Assembly: GCA_021234535.1 (NCBI GenBank)
Contig: CM037840.1
Location: 2,488,421 to 2,552,420 of the forward strand
Direction of reading: 5' to 3'
Source of the DNA: Stichopus chloronotus
Taxonomy: Eukaryota; Echinodermata; Holothuroidea; Aspidochirotida; Stichopodidae
Length of the DNA: 64,000 nucleotides
A model generated the notes under the pieces. It did not search any database, was not told the DNA's origin, and saw only the letters and a list, made by a program, of their open reading frames with translations. Shown here one piece after another: positions 11,754 to 24,223 of this stretch; the stretch's first letter is position 1, and every line of letters starts with the position of its first letter. The position numbers and the translations under genes were made by a program.

Positions 11754-11953
11754 GTAAGATAAACTTCAAGGTGTTACTGGACTACCCACTTAGTGTGTGT
11801 GTGTGTTTGCACTTGTATACAAGCTGACAAGACATGAATATTTTCGGTCTTCAATTAGAGTTTTTATATATACATCCTATTGATTAGGACGTTATTCTAT
11901 AGAGTCGATAGCAGTTCACGCTATTATGCATTGTCTGTGCTCCATGTATACAG

Positions 11954-12023
11954 AGACCATAATGGGAGTGAATCTGAAATTACAGCCAAGACAAGGGAAA
12001 GATTATACAGAAGCAATACAAAG
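11954..12023 (+). CDS. CYP4 gene B exon 5
   Basis: A 70-nt exon between acceptor tgtatacag and donor gtaagt at 12024. In the phase set by exon 4 it reads ETIMGVNLKLQPRQGKDYTE, matching the CETAMG region and following loop of CYP4V. The overlapping open frames in other phases are shadows. Confidence 0.85.
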
Positions 12024-12712
12024 GTAAGTTTAACAACGATGTTCCTCTGTTTGCCTAAAATATCTCGGGTATGTTGTTTTGCTTGGCCATGTGTGGCAGT
12101 TTGGAATATGTGCATTTTTGTTTAGGTATAGTTGTATCTGTTCAGGACTGAAGTTGAAAAGCGTGAAATAATAAATGCTTAAGTCAGGAAAGTCAGTTAA
12201 AGCCGGTAAAAACAGCATTTAAGCACTGACTTTAAGATTTTCCTCTCACTCATAATATCCCTGGCTATGAACACTCCAGAAGCTCCAATGTTGACACAAT
12301 GAAATCAAGAACGTTATAGTCACAAGTGCCATATAATCACACACGTGTGATTGATTTACTCATCAGACAACCATACAACGTATGGTAATATCCAAATATG
12401 ACAAGGAATTGTCATAACCTAACTATTTAGGTAATCGTGTTTAATGCCGTATAAGCTGCATCAAACGTGCCAACTGTGATATGGTAGGGTAATTATTTAA
12501 AATACATCAGCTGCTTTAAATGTTACCTATGATAAAGAGAATATAGTTTTCAAACACGGGCCTTTGGTGAAACATATCATACCCACATTTACACATTTTG
12601 CTGCTCATATTAGATGAAACAAAGACAATGACGTGATATGATTAAATGGATTATCTTTTGTTTTTGGGAGTCACAGTTTAGTAATTCTCCTTATCAATAT
12701 TTTTGTTACAAG

Positions 12713-12839
12713 GTTGGGAGAAATGTCTGCACACAGACTTCAGTATCCTTGGTACTGGAATGACGGTATCTTCAAATGGACACCACTTGGGAGAGAGTGG
12801 GCAAAACACCTGAAGATTCTTCACGCAACAACCATTAAG
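12713..12839 (+). CDS. CYP4 gene B exon 6
   Basis: The acceptor is tttgttacaag and the donor gtaaag starts at 12840. The 127 nt encode RLGEMSAHRLQYPWYW, then IFKWTPLGREW and KHLKILHATTIK, the F-G region of family 4 enzymes. The frame is open and phases agree with exon 5. Confidence 0.88.
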
Positions 12840-13522
12840 GTAAAGTAGCGAAGACAGAATGCAACTTGAAAGATCTACATTGTGCCCATTTGTAGCGTAT
12901 TTTCGTTAGAACTGTACACCGCTAAGGTAATCAATTTGTCACCGTTTCAGAAGATCATTCTTGAATATGTTACATACATGTTGGAACACTGGGGAGGTTG
13001 AACAGTTGCTGAAACAGGACAGCAAATTTTGTTCATTGCATAAAGATGATCATTTTAAATGAATGACTCGACGAAGAGCACATTTGTGATTTAGCTTGCT
13101 ATAGCATTCCGATTACAAAAGCACGCTTTGGAGTGATCCTTACACCATATATTGCCGATCCTAACAGATGAGGCTAAGAACCTCCACGAACTTCTTGGGC
13201 ATATTGAAATTTGAGGCCGATATTTATGACCTTCCGCTGTATATTTCGATTAGTTATAACCATGTTTGATGCAACTTATCTAATTTTACATTTACTAAAT
13301 TACATCCAACATAATTTCCATTACATCTGATAACTTATGGCAAAAAGAAAGAACTTGAAGAAGACGAGCTTCCTCGAAAATCTTCAGCACGTTCAATTTT
13401 TAGACGGATACTGATTACCTTTGGATGTATATTGTAAAGTATCGTTGATGCAACTTATGTAATGCTTCATTTACGAGAATAAACTTAGTTTTAGGGATAA
13501 TTTCTTTTCTTCATGACACCAG

Positions 13523-13710
13523 GTAATTAAAGACAAAAAGAAAAAACTTGAATCAAAAGGAATTGATGACGTCATTATTGACGATATGTCGCAAGAGGTG
13601 AGGAAGCGTCGCGGTTGGCTTTTCTAGACCTGGTAATACAAGCACAAAGACAGAACAAGGACCTCACCGACGAAGGAATCCAGGAGGAGGTCGATACATT
13701 CATGTTTGGG
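13523..13710 (+). pseudogene. CYP4 gene B exon 7, 1-nt deletion
   Basis: The exon is 188 nt and an intact version should be 189. It reads VIKDKKKKLESKGIDDVI and then KRR; after cgtcgc one base is missing relative to gene C (cgtcgcaggttgg there), so the frame runs into TAG at 13625-13627. Beyond the lesion the original frame continues ([16 protein letters not shown]) up to the donor gtgagt at 13711. Confidence 0.85.
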
Positions 13711-14136
13711 GTGAGTCATGTGATGTATCACGTGAACATATTGGTTATATTTTTTTGTCGTGTACTTTGGATGTGAATGGCTTGGTAATATACTCTATAA
13801 CTTCAATTGGGTTGGAGATTAATATTTCCTAATTTCAATGTGTTATTCACAATCGGGTGAAAAAACACACGCACGAATATATCGTTTGCAAATTTGGCGG
13901 TTTTTAAATTTATTTTTGGACAAAAGACCAAGGTACGGTAAATTTTATCGTTTTTTTTAAATTATTGTAGGAAGTATAGAAAGTTCCTTGTTGCATTGCA
14001 GGAGTAACAGCAAAAACTATTCTATTTTGCAAGTAGATATTATCTTAATACTATGAGAGTAACGGAAAGGGTGAGAAGAAGTTTCCGAAGCCTGTGTAGT
14101 CATTTCAATATTCCTGATCTTTTGATGTATCTTCAG

Positions 14137-14239
14137 GGCCACGATACAGTGTCTTCCGCAGTTTCGTTTGCATTCTACTTGTTGGCTTGTTACCCTCACA
14201 TACAGGAGAAAGTACACGATGAACTGGATCAGGTGCTCG
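14137..14239 (+). CDS. CYP4 gene B exon 8 (I-helix)
   Basis: The acceptor is gtatcttcag and the donor gtgagt starts at 14240. It encodes GHDTVSSAVSFAFYLLACYP, the I-helix oxygen-activation motif (A/G)GxDT after the final Gly of exon 7, then HIQEKVHDELDQVL. The frame is open. The exon has no counterpart in gene C. Confidence 0.9.
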
Positions 14240-14849
14240 GTGAGTCACGTGGGATAACTTTTCTCTCATTTGAAATGCTGAACATAAGTACATGTAAGGG
14301 ATGCACCGGATGTGTCCGGTCCGCTGCAACTATTCTGTGGGAACATTGGGCTCATCACTAATACAGATATCGTAAATGTCTACATCTGTAACGTCTATCT
14401 GGTTTAAAGATTTTAAAATGTTTGCAATATCATAGAATTAATGTACGCAGACTGCATTTGCATTATAGGCCTACATATGTAAAATATAAAATGACTTTTG
14501 AGAATTAGCAAAACTGAACACACATGGGCGGGTGAGTGGCAACCTTGTTTAATTGTCATATTGCCAGGGGTACAGATGTTATATCTGTCCTCATGTGACG
14601 TTCTTCCACACCATTTCTAGGAGTTTTTAAGTTAGCTATGTTTTACTCTATGTGGAGGATAACATAATGTTTCAATCCACTGGAGTATGTCACTTGCCTT
14701 CAAATTGTTTTAGTTGACTTGTACACAGATGTTACATACCACGTGACTTTAGTTTTCCCAGTTTTTCAAAAAATGGCCTATACCAGCTGATGTCTGATTG
14801 TCCAAGTCTATTTTGTTTTTGTTCTATTTGAACTTAATTTTTTTTTCAG

Positions 14850-14987
14850 GGAATGATCGGGACAAGACAATCACAACGGAGGACTTGCAGAAGTTGGAAT
14901 ACATGAATTGCGTCATAAAAGAATGTCAGCGAGTACTGACAACTGTCCCATTGATTGGACGGACACTGGGGAGTGACAAACACTTGT
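14850..14987 (+). CDS. CYP4 gene B exon 9 (K-helix)
   Basis: A long T tract and cag precede the exon, and donor gtatgt follows at 14988. It reads NDRDKTITTEDLQKLEYMNC and VIKECQRVLTTVPLIGRTL with the ExxR motif intact. Length (138 nt) and borders equal gene A. Confidence 0.9.
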
Positions 14988-16963
14988 GTATGTAAAGTGA
15001 CAGGTTCCCACTGAATACAATCATCACGCTTGTGTTTGTTGTCGTAGGCTGACTGTCCCTTTTCTGTGGACATCTGACCTCGTTTGACCTCTATTTTTTA
15101 ACATCTGTGCATCATCTGTGCATCATTAAATTCGAATTTGAGGACTCATGCAAAGTAGATTAGGACTTCAATTTACATACAAAAAAAATAATGTAGAAGT
15201 ATTTCCTCTTATCGAGTTGCTCCAAAGCAACGTATCATGCATACACCCTGTTATAACTGTAAAGAAATCCGAGAATGATAATACGAGCTTCAAAAGAGAT
15301 CCTTCGAAATCGACGAACACCAACACGAAAGGAGATCACCGTCGGGGCAGCTAGCCAAAATACACTTTCTGAGTTGAATAAGTAAATGATAGTCACTACA
15401 TTCCGCTGGGTTATTACGAATAGTAATCTGTAATGATCAAAAACCCAAGTACGCTTGGACGGCAGTTCGCAAAACGTTTATAGACCTGATAAGTGCAAGT
15501 AACGAATGTGGCTGCCATCTTTACCGATCCTACCAATTAGAACTAATAGACCAGCCGTTCTCAATACTGCTTCAAACTTCCTTTCTGTACTAATGCCTTG
15601 TAGAAAAAGCTCTTTCGTGCATCACAATCACTGTGCACGATTCTCCGTGTTTTTTCTTTTTTTTTCCCTTGAGTTATGCGAGCCCAGGCATAGTTGTTTA
15701 AAGGTAGTTGTCCGCACATAGTGCTGAGACTAACAAATAGTGGAAGCAACTCTGATATGAAGTATTGATGTTGCAGTCATGGGGTGCAAGAAATGGTTAA
15801 TGATTTGTCACTGACACACGAGTCTTTGGCTGCATCCAACTGCCAGAGTGAGGTCAATCTTATTCCTCACCAAACAGAAAAAAGCCTCTTATCACATTTG
15901 TGACCATTACATAGATACATATGGATAGGTTTCATGGACGAAGGGAGCAGCTGTATCCACAGGTAATTCCACAACTACATACTCATTTGCTACTTATGGG
16001 GTCGGGTTTTATGCTACTTGATCCGAAGTTTGGAAAGACACATTATACTATTACTACCTCGTCCACTAGGCCTAGTTTTACTCAGTTAAGTTAGACTGTA
16101 GTTGAATTAAGCCTAATTTAATGTTGGGCTGTAACATTGTGATTCACATCAAGGTGCATCAAGTGGACCTATACTTAGTTGATAATTTAGCCCCATACCA
16201 CTTCAGAAAAGATATGGCACAACTAAATCCATTAGACTAACACTGAATACAGCCTATCCTGCCTACGTAAGTACGTGACTGTAAGTCTATACGTTGCCAA
16301 CTTGGCTACTTAACATTAATTTAATCCTAGCCAATACAAAAGTATAGCTTCAGTGTTGTATGCGATTGCTTAATTGTGTTAGGATTCACGACTCTCTCCT
16401 TTCATCAACTAAATTTAAAAAAGCTAAAAATTGTACCAAAAGATCGAGTAAGTTTATCACGTGTGCATATGTTCTGTAGATACTTATTATGAAGTCGTCG
16501 ATGCCATAACGCCTGAATCAAATTCCTTGGATTAGACAGAAAATTACCGTTGAAAACGAAGTGCAGTCTAACGTTGACCACCAGACTCAATTTGGGTCGA
16601 TAAGCAATAAGTGTCCAACAATTCATATTTTTACATATTCAGAAGGCGATTTTTTTTCCCGTGAAACTTAGGGATTCCGATCTTTGATGCATGCCCTTTC
16701 AATAGTTGATCACAGTCTGGAGGAAGATAAGTATAACTATTCAGCAGGCCGATAAACTCTGTAAAGGTTGATTCAGACGTTCACCGGAAACATTCCAATT
16801 AGGCTAGAAGTGCCTTTCCGGTAAAGGTCTGTTAATAAAATATTGCTGTAACGGCTGAAAGGTCAGAGGTCAGACGTCCTACTCTCTTGTAGCTGGTTTG
16901 ACCATAATAAACTTAGTATCTAAGGAGGGTTAGGCAATGTATGGGGGGCAATCAGTATCAAAT

Positions 16964-17115
16964 CACGGATAATCGACACATACCGATTTAAATACTAGAT
17001 GCTTTTAGCGTGAAATTGAGGCGTTCAGGGTGACAATCGATGTTTTTAGGGTGAAATCGATGCTTTTAGCCCCAAAATCGACCCATTTAGAGTGAAATCG
17101 GTGTCGATATCCTGT
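16964..17115 (+). repeat. Degenerate minisatellite of gtgaaatcgatgcttttag type
   Basis: A short unit of the form (g)tgaaatcgatgcttttagg recurs about five times with drift. Related sequence with the same aatcgac and gcttttaa words appears in each 3.85-kb array unit (for example 36295-36485). Confidence 0.6.
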
Positions 17116-17429
17116 GATCTGATACTAATTGTCCTCCATATGCGGTGAACTATCTGACGTTCCATTTAAGTAGGTGAATCTTTGCACATTTTTAAGGAGA
17201 GGCCCAAAATCATCATTGGTCACTTCATGCTAAAGAAAAAAATAGCTTTCCAAGGAGGCCGTGGGAGGGGGAGGGAGACTTGAATGTAAATGTAAGATAG
17301 TTGACTCTTTAGACACTTGAGGAGTGGAGGGCACGTGCGTCGAGTCTATATTGCGCGAGGCATGTAAGCATGAATACATACTCTATGATGATCTGAAAGA
17401 CTGGTAGGGGCAGTCGTTTCTTACTTTAA

Positions 17430-17800
17430 TACATATATGATGATGTTGATGATGATGATGATGGTGATGATAATAATAATGATAATGATGAAGATGACGA
17501 TAACGATAATGATGAGAGCAACAGTAATAATGAGAAAGGAGAGATTAATATTGATGATTAAGGTGGTTTTTAAAATAGTTATGATGATCTTATGATCTAT
17601 GATGAAGATATTGATGATAATGACGGTGAATCTAACAATAACTTGCACTAGTGATGACAATGATGGTTATGACGTCTACGAATGTGATGAAAAAAGATGG
17701 CCTCATGGTGAAGAAGATGATTATAATGAAGATGGTGAAGAATATGATCATCGCAATGATTGAGGAGGATGATTGCGATGATATGATAGTGACGATATTG

Positions 17801-17837
<37 letters not shown>

Positions 17838-18088
17838 AATGATGATAATGGTGGTGATGATGATGATAACAACGATGATTGTGGTCACAACTTTGAAGAT
17901 GTAGACAATGATGATAATGACGATGATTACAGTGAGGAGTATGTCAATGACCAATATCTCGACGATGCTACATATGATGATAATGATAATGATAAGGATA
18001 AGGATAAGGATAATGACAATGATAATGATGATGATGATGATTACACAGAGGAGTTATGTCAATGACTATTATCTCGACGATGCTAAAT

Positions 18089-18147
<59 letters not shown>

Positions 18148-18178
18148 GATGATGATGATGAGGATAATGAGGATGACT
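17430..18178 (+). repeat. Expanded (GAT)n / (ATG)n tract
   Basis: About 750 bp dominated by gat/atg trinucleotides, with the purest runs at 17800-17836 and 18087-18160 and a short ggataa hexamer run near 17995. Open frames of poly-Asp, poly-Met or poly-Ile/Ser here are repeat products. Confidence 0.95.
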
Positions 18179-18241
18179 AAGATTTTAATGGAACTGAGTT
18201 ACTTAGCCTCATCCACATCTTTTCTTATGGTATTACATCAG

Positions 18242-18404
18242 GTGGAACCATCCTGCCAGAAGGCACAGAGCTCTTGTTGGGATTATACTGGCTTCATCGT
18301 GATCCAAAATACTTCCCTAATCCAGACAAATTTGACCCCGATCGCTGAGAATCGTCCAAATTTTGCATTCATACCTTTCTCTGCTGGACAAAGAAACTGC
18401 ATCG
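18242..18404 (+). pseudogene. CYP4 gene B exon 10 (heme exon), 17-nt deletion
   Basis: The acceptor is attacatcag and the donor gtgagt starts at 18405. The exon opens GTILPEGTELLLGLYWLHRD and FDPDR, then hits TGA at 18346-18348. Gene A has 18 nt between gatcg and tgagaatcg where gene B has one, so 17 nt are gone (163 nt here, 180 in gene A). The heme signature FSAGQRNCI is still legible but out of frame. Confidence 0.92.
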
Positions 18405-18682
18405 GTGAGTAGTCTATAGGCATATCAAAAAATAAAAAATGAAAGAAAAACAATCACAAAAATCTTATTCTTAAAGTTATGCAGAATAATAAACCTGGCT
18501 CTGCACCACAAGAAAAAAAAAATATGTGTTTAATTCAGAGGACAACCTTAGGTCGGTACATGAATAAAAAGGCGAAAGTTCTACATTTACACACAAAAGA
18601 CGTTTGCACTCAACCATTGCGATATAAACAATGGACGTAATTGATCAATCAATTTGGAGTATCTATTTTGTGATATCATCAG

Positions 18683-18846
18683 CACAAAAGTTTGCACTGT
18701 TGGAGCAAAAGGCGATGATGGCGTCAGTTTTGAGGAAGGTCAGATAAACTACCACTCAAGGCTTCGACGAGCTGGGATTGGTTTACGAACTCGTTCTCCG
18801 AGCATCTAAAGGCATCCACCTCAAGATTCATCTCCGAAATTACTGA
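18683..18846 (+). pseudogene. CYP4 gene B exon 11, nonsense codon
   Basis: The exon is 164 nt like that of gene A. It begins CA after the acceptor, so the residue after the heme Cys-Ile would be Ala and not Gly, a change some P450s tolerate. Where gene A has TTC, gene B has TAA (18745-18747), cutting the protein before the beta-4 region. The usual TGA follows at 18844-18846. Confidence 0.9.
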
Positions 18847-18944
18847 ATCTATTACAAGACTAATGACGTTACAATTGATATTATAGCTCGTAATAAGTCA
18901 TAGGTCAATGAGTCATAATTATTTCGAAAGTAATATAAATGCAA

Positions 18945-19029
18945 CAAAGCTTCGACGAACTTGGTTTGGTTCCTGAAATCGTACTCCGAGCTTCCAGAGG
19001 AATTCACTAAGATTCAAATCCGAGAATAA
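18945..19029 (+). pseudogene. Relic of an additional CYP4 terminal exon
   Basis: Directly after the shared 3' UTR of gene B comes a second, more diverged copy of the end of the terminal exon. It reads QSFDELGLVPEIVLRASRG, then a 2-nt loss brings TAA at 19008; the remaining bases still resemble the LKIHLRDY-stop coding end. No acceptor or other exons accompany it. Confidence 0.8.
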
Positions 19030-22000
19030 TAAAAAAAAATGTAAAATTACATGAGTGGTGACGTAACTATCGACTTTACATCCCTTTCATAAAAAAAAAT
19101 CAGACTCAGCAGAAGTGTAAAATTGATTAATTCATACTCTGTCGTAATCAGTCAGTCACATTGCAAATACTATTAATGCGTTTTAAGTATCGATCGTAGT
19201 AACTGATATCTATAGGCCTGAAGTGCGAGATGCCAAAAATTATTCTTTTTTTGCAAAGTCGTAAGAAATGTAATCAGAATATTTACAGGATGTGGCCATA
19301 TGCTTTGTAATTAAGTATGACCTTAATTTGTATACCATAGCAACGATTAATTTCTGCATTTTTGCACATTGCATGTAGTTTCAGTGCCTGGTTTCGTGGT
19401 GTTTCATCGAAAGGCAGTTTTCACGAATTTATTCACATATGCATTCTACTATACTCTGTTCTTCTTCATGATTAAGTTTTAATGTATTCTTGTTATTCAA
19501 AATAACAACCTTCAAAGAGGGTTTCATGTTACACCCATTACTGAAATTTTGTTTAACGTTAAATCCATGTTGTGTGAGATTATGTCGCTGTCAGGAAGAT
19601 TCTGTTAGAACCATCCTGACAGTTTGAGAACGTCAATAACATTGACAGAGAAAGAGAGAGGGGTAAAGAGGAGAAGATATAGGTGGAGAGAGGAGGAGGG
19701 GGGGGGGGGATATGGAGAGTAGTGGGCGGTAGAAACAATTCTAAAAGATCGATGTAAATTTGATGATGATAATTCTTTTTATTCATTCTTGATTTGAATA
19801 AACATGATATATATCAAAATCAAACGATAAAGGAACAGGTATGGATAAAGACTTACTTTACTAGAAGATAAGTACATGGAGGGATTGCGGATGGCCTTTA
19901 CGTAATAAGTTTTAATTGACCAATCACATTACACGGGAAGCAATTGTCCATAAACATTCCACAGCTCCATCACGACAGGAAACAAGATCTCATCTTCTTG
20001 AATGTTTCTATTTTTTAGTAATGACGAGAAGTATAAGAAAATAAACTACTTAAAAGAAAGGTTTGTGGACAACAGAGCGACCTTCATTAATGCGTTGTCC
20101 TTTAAGACGCTGCTGTAGCTTGTAATGTATTGATTACTGCACAACATTTGTTTTCTTTACTGTTATCCATCTGAACTTCACCTTGATGATACCTTTACCC
20201 TTCGTTATTCAATAACATTCTGCCATCGAATGTCCACATATCTGATCATTCCGTGATGTTGAGGGTTGCGTAATCACCTAACCGGCGTATTCGCATTAAA
20301 GTCAAATTTAAAACGACAACGTTTCACAAACAAGACTAAATCTGTCCCTTTCCATGACGAAAAGATATCGATGTTGCATAAAGAAGAATCAGTGCAAGCT
20401 TCCGTACCTCAGAAACGTAAGTACGACAGAGTTGGTCAATCTCTTATGTTCTCACGCTAATATGAACTCTTTTTTATTCCTTCCGTCAGACAAAGAAATA
20501 CATAGATTTACTCAAAATGGGTGGCGCATATAACACCTCAAGAAAAACGTTGGGCAATAATTACAGGTTTCGTTAATTGCAGGTTACAACGAATTTGCAA
20601 ATGGGTTTCCATACCCTTAATTGGTTCACGTCGATTAATGACCTTTGACCCTCAACTGTACGTGCGCCCTATCGTATTGTCGACAACCATGTTTCCTTCA
20701 CTGGTAAATCGTGCTGTTACACTTTCGACACCTATGTCTCTGTGTGCTACATAGGTTGATCTCCACTCCTTCCTTTGTGGTCGTCGTATGACTGTGTCTT
20801 CAATTTTCGATCATCATCGGCGATTTGATTTATCTAATTTGCTTGTGCCAGTCAGTAATCAACAAATAAATCGAACTAAGATCGTCAAATCAAAATTGAT
20901 CTTTCTCTGTACCTTTGTCACTTTTCCTTTCTGTATACTGTAAGGGGAACTTTAGGTTGTCGTTAACGTTCAGGAAGTCCCAGGGACAGTCTAACTACGA
21001 CTGACCCCTTGCAAACTACCCCATGTTTGAACGTAATGTTTCCAATTACAGAAATTTTCAATGGATCATTAAATTTCAACCATCTAACAAAACAGATCAC
21101 ACAGTAGAAATTGCATTACGCGATCTACATCTATAGTGCTTCCCATGGTGGTGGGGTGGAATGAAGTGGATACGAAGATTGATCTGCTGTAATAAAAATC
21201 GTGAAATGCTTATAGTTGCACGTCAATTTTGTTTGTAGTCTACGTTCCTTTTTCTGTCTGTTTAAAGTGGGTCGTTGAGAGATGTTATAAGAAGTATTAT
21301 CAGACAAACAAACAAACAGACAGACAGACAGTCAGACAGACAGATAGCCAGACAGTCAGACAGACAGATAGACAGACAGATAGGCAAACAGATAGATAGA
21401 CAGACAAAGATTGCAAAAAATGTATTTTTCTTTACTTGGGAGTGACTTACGTGCTTCGAATTTCTCTATTAAACAGGAGTGACATACACATAACACTGTA
21501 ATGATAAAATTAAGAAATGTAGCATACAATTTTAAATAACATTAAATTTGAACGAGGGAGCAGACACATATTTCTGAACGAAAGACGTTTTTTGCAGGAA
21601 ACGAACTATTTTGAACATGAAACGGAAAAGATCGACGCTTGGTCCAATATCAGTTTTCCTTTGTTCGTTTTAATTTAATTGCAATACGTTATCACGTTTC
21701 AAAATTTGCAACCTTCAGGATGAAACTTAGCTTTTATTTACAATTCAATGAAGTGAAGAAATTTAGACAATGAGGAAATCATGATAGGTACCGTACGTAT
21801 AACAGTGCTATTTACAGTTTCACTTCTTATTTAATGCCTCATTCAAAACAATAGTCTGTTTAAAGGAGGCTCTTCAAATGGTGGACTTGCGAGTGTACCG
21901 TTCTCTTCATTTTCATCAGTGTACTAAGATCACTGTGTGAGTACCACCGAAGTGAGTGACTCCTTTAAAAACATCTATACGTACCTCGGAACCGGGATCA

Positions 22001-22213
22001 TGGTGCCAACATTCCATCGAAATGTGTACATAGTTCATCCGCAGAGGAGTGACTTTCTTAAGGTACGGTGAGACATGAACGGTATGCACAAACACAGAGT
22101 TTGTCCTTATTCTATACAAGGTCATCTGATACGAAATGTGAACTTAAAGACGTTGGAATTACGTCCTCTGCCATTTGTGGGAATCATCCACTCTCAAGGT
22201 TTCAACTTCCAAG
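19030..22213. other. Intergenic region between CYP4 genes B and C
   Basis: I see no gene here. Small items are an inverted repeat ctgtcagga/tcctgacag near 19588-19622, a GA-rich and poly-G stretch near 19640-19710, a possible poly(A) signal AATAAA at 19797-19802, and a CAGA microsatellite at 21300-21410. Confidence 0.65.
21300..21410 (+). repeat. (CAGA)n / (GATA)n microsatellite
   Basis: About 110 bp of interrupted caga, gaca and gata tetranucleotides. Confidence 0.92.
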
Positions 22214-22402
22214 ATGTCGAACACTGGCACCACTAAGATCGCTATGACTTCATCCGTCAAAATCGGACTTTATCTGGTAGTTTTCAGTGGCATCGGGTTT
22301 GTTTTCTTTGCTGTATGGAAATATTACTGGTGGAGGTACAAGCTAAGGCATATCAAAGGCGCCACGCCAGTCCCTATCATCAGTTTGGAAAAACCAATGA
22401 AG
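22214..22402 (+). pseudogene. CYP4 gene C exon 1, 13-nt deletion
   Basis: ATG at 22214 or, by homology with gene B, 22244 (MTSSVKIGLYLVVF). The anchor helix and YYWWRYKLRHIKG hinge are clear. After TPVPII the sequence skips 13 nt relative to gene B (junction 22380/22381), so the donor gtaata at 22403 is reached in the wrong phase and exon 2 would be read as ending in TGA after five codons. Confidence 0.85.
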
Positions 22403-23547
22403 GTAATAAAGCTCTCACTACATTGAAAATCTCATTTAATGTATAGTGATTTGATCTTCACATTTCTCAATTTGATCATATATTTAATAATATTACAGTT
22501 GTGAAAGATTACCTTTGTAATATAGTTTAAACAATAATAACAAACGAGAGGAGCTCTAATAAGTATTTCGTGAGGATTCATCTTCCTCGAGAAATTCCAA
22601 AACACTGGTCCAGAAATAGTTCAGACCAGACAACCTGTACTCAAATGACGATGCTACAACAGCTGCCCGAGTAAGACAAGGGAGGCTGAGGGGAGCGTCA
22701 GAGGACACAGAAATGTATGGATTTACCTCTTAATATTTTTCACCACCATTGGGACACCAGACCGTAGGCTGAATATATGTGGTAATGAAATGAAAGGATA
22801 CATTGGATATGTCAACATGGTGGAACTCGTCCTGAGATGGTGTTACCGAATGTCTCTCTGGCTACAAGGGTTCAATGATTGCAGCCTGGAGTGAGGATTG
22901 AGAGACGGTTGATTGGGATTAGGCCTAATTGCAGGAGTTGGGTAAAGTACGTGACGTCGCCAAGGAGGTGAGGCTGTAAAGTCTTGTGCCCCCAACTGAG
23001 ACTCAATCTTCCTAACCCTACGAAGAAACCATCAAATACAGGCATGAGATAGGCGGCTTGAGGGACACTGAAGAAGGGTTAAATGACCTGCGAACCAGAC
23101 ATTTGTATTTGAAGCCATGCTTTAGCAAAGGAATTTGTGTAATCATTTTGTTTGCTCTTCGCATGAATGTGTGTCTTTACTACGGGAAGCTAGAACTTAC
23201 AGTCATATTGTAAAGAACTTCAACTGTGTTCTCGATGGAGGTCAATGGTTTTGTAGGATCACGCAGCAAATACTGAAAACCTTTCAACACTATGAAAAGG
23301 TAGACAGCTTGAATTGATCTCACTTCTAGATGCGTTATGGTGAGATGATCATTTGCATTCTTTTTGGTGGAGGACAAAGATCATCTGGGCGATTCACGAG
23401 GGATGCGGGAACGCTAACACACTGACAACCTCGCAAACAGCATACCTTCAAGTAAAATGCTTGAATAGGTTTCATACTTCCTTTGTGGATGCATTGTGGT
23501 GAAGATATCGACCATAATGTTTTGCTGGGACCAAACATCATCAGGGG

Positions 23548-23562
23548 AGGGGGGGGGGGGGT
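23548..23562 (+). repeat. Poly-G run in intron 1 of gene C
   Basis: A run of about ten G residues with flanking agg repeats. Frames with poly-Pro on the opposite strand derive from it. Confidence 0.85.
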
Positions 23563-24223
23563 CAATAGGATGAGATACTGTAGACATTGCTAACGCGATA
23601 TATCAAGGCAATGAGCTTGGATGATTTCATATTCTTACTATATTGTGCGTTATGGGGAGGAGAGGAATCTGATTGCTTTTTTTTCTTTTTTTAGTGGCGT
23701 CAGAGATTATGAAAGGTCAACGTGGTTAGACGTTTAAAGTTTTCCCAGGTAGGAAGCTAGGTGGTATGTGTAGACATGATACACGGTACAGGATGATTGG
23801 ACAACTTTGTTCATACGGAGGTCATCATGGGTCACTGAAAAAGTCAAATTGTGAATTAAACACCACAAGGGAAGCCTGCTGGTGTGTTATACTTGATATA
23901 TGGGTACCCACAGTTGTAATTGATGGTTATTTGGGGGCTGAGCCGGGATGCGTTAGGGGCACTTGTTGATGTACATGAAACTTGACAGATAAAATGCAAA
24001 CCATTCCATGCCAACAATGGTCAATTTGAGGTCAAAGTGTATAGTAAACATCATAAATTAAGTGGAAAAGCTTGAGCTCAGACTCGCATATACATCAGTA
24101 TGAGCTGACCAGAACATAAGTCGTAGAATTATTAAGCCACGGTGTCTGCTTAGTTATTGATCACCTCAGGTTAAATTGTGGAGTGAATAGAATGACTTTA
24201 TAGGGAAACTTCATACTTGGTGA

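Larger units (their letters stand above)
14988..18241 (+). other. Large intron 9 of gene B
   Basis: This 3.25-kb intron lies between the K-helix and heme exons. It contains a degenerate minisatellite at 16964-17115 and a long (GAT)n region at 17430-18178. The rest holds only short unsupported frames. Confidence 0.75.
4805..18846 (+). pseudogene. CYP4V-like gene B, 11 exons, disrupted
   Basis: Eleven blocks in order match a family 4 cytochrome P450 from N-terminal membrane anchor to C terminus: anchor, DFFK exon, WLGDGL exon, C-helix exon (WSFRR), linker exons, an exon ending in TFMFG, I-helix exon (GHDT), K-helix exon (ECQR), heme exon and terminal exon. Most borders are canonical and phases match gene C where comparable. 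Four defects are visible. A phase clash lies between exons 3 and 4. Exon 7 has lost one nucleotide near 13612, giving TAG at 13625. Exon 10 has lost 17 nt relative to gene A, giving TGA at 18346 before the heme Cys. Exon 11 has TAA at 18745. Any one would abolish the enzyme. Sequencing error could explain the single-base change but hardly the 17-nt deletion. Confidence 0.9.

Noticed and set aside
11880..12125. Frames overlapping exon 5 of gene B as an independent coding sequence
   Set aside because: The correct phase from exon 4 gives the ETIMGVNLK reading that matches CYP4; the longer frames are shadows.
17421..18180. Open frames rich in Asp, Met, Ile or Ser over the GAT tract
   Set aside because: Trinucleotide repeats are open in most frames; there are no splice sites or motifs beyond the adjoining heme exon.
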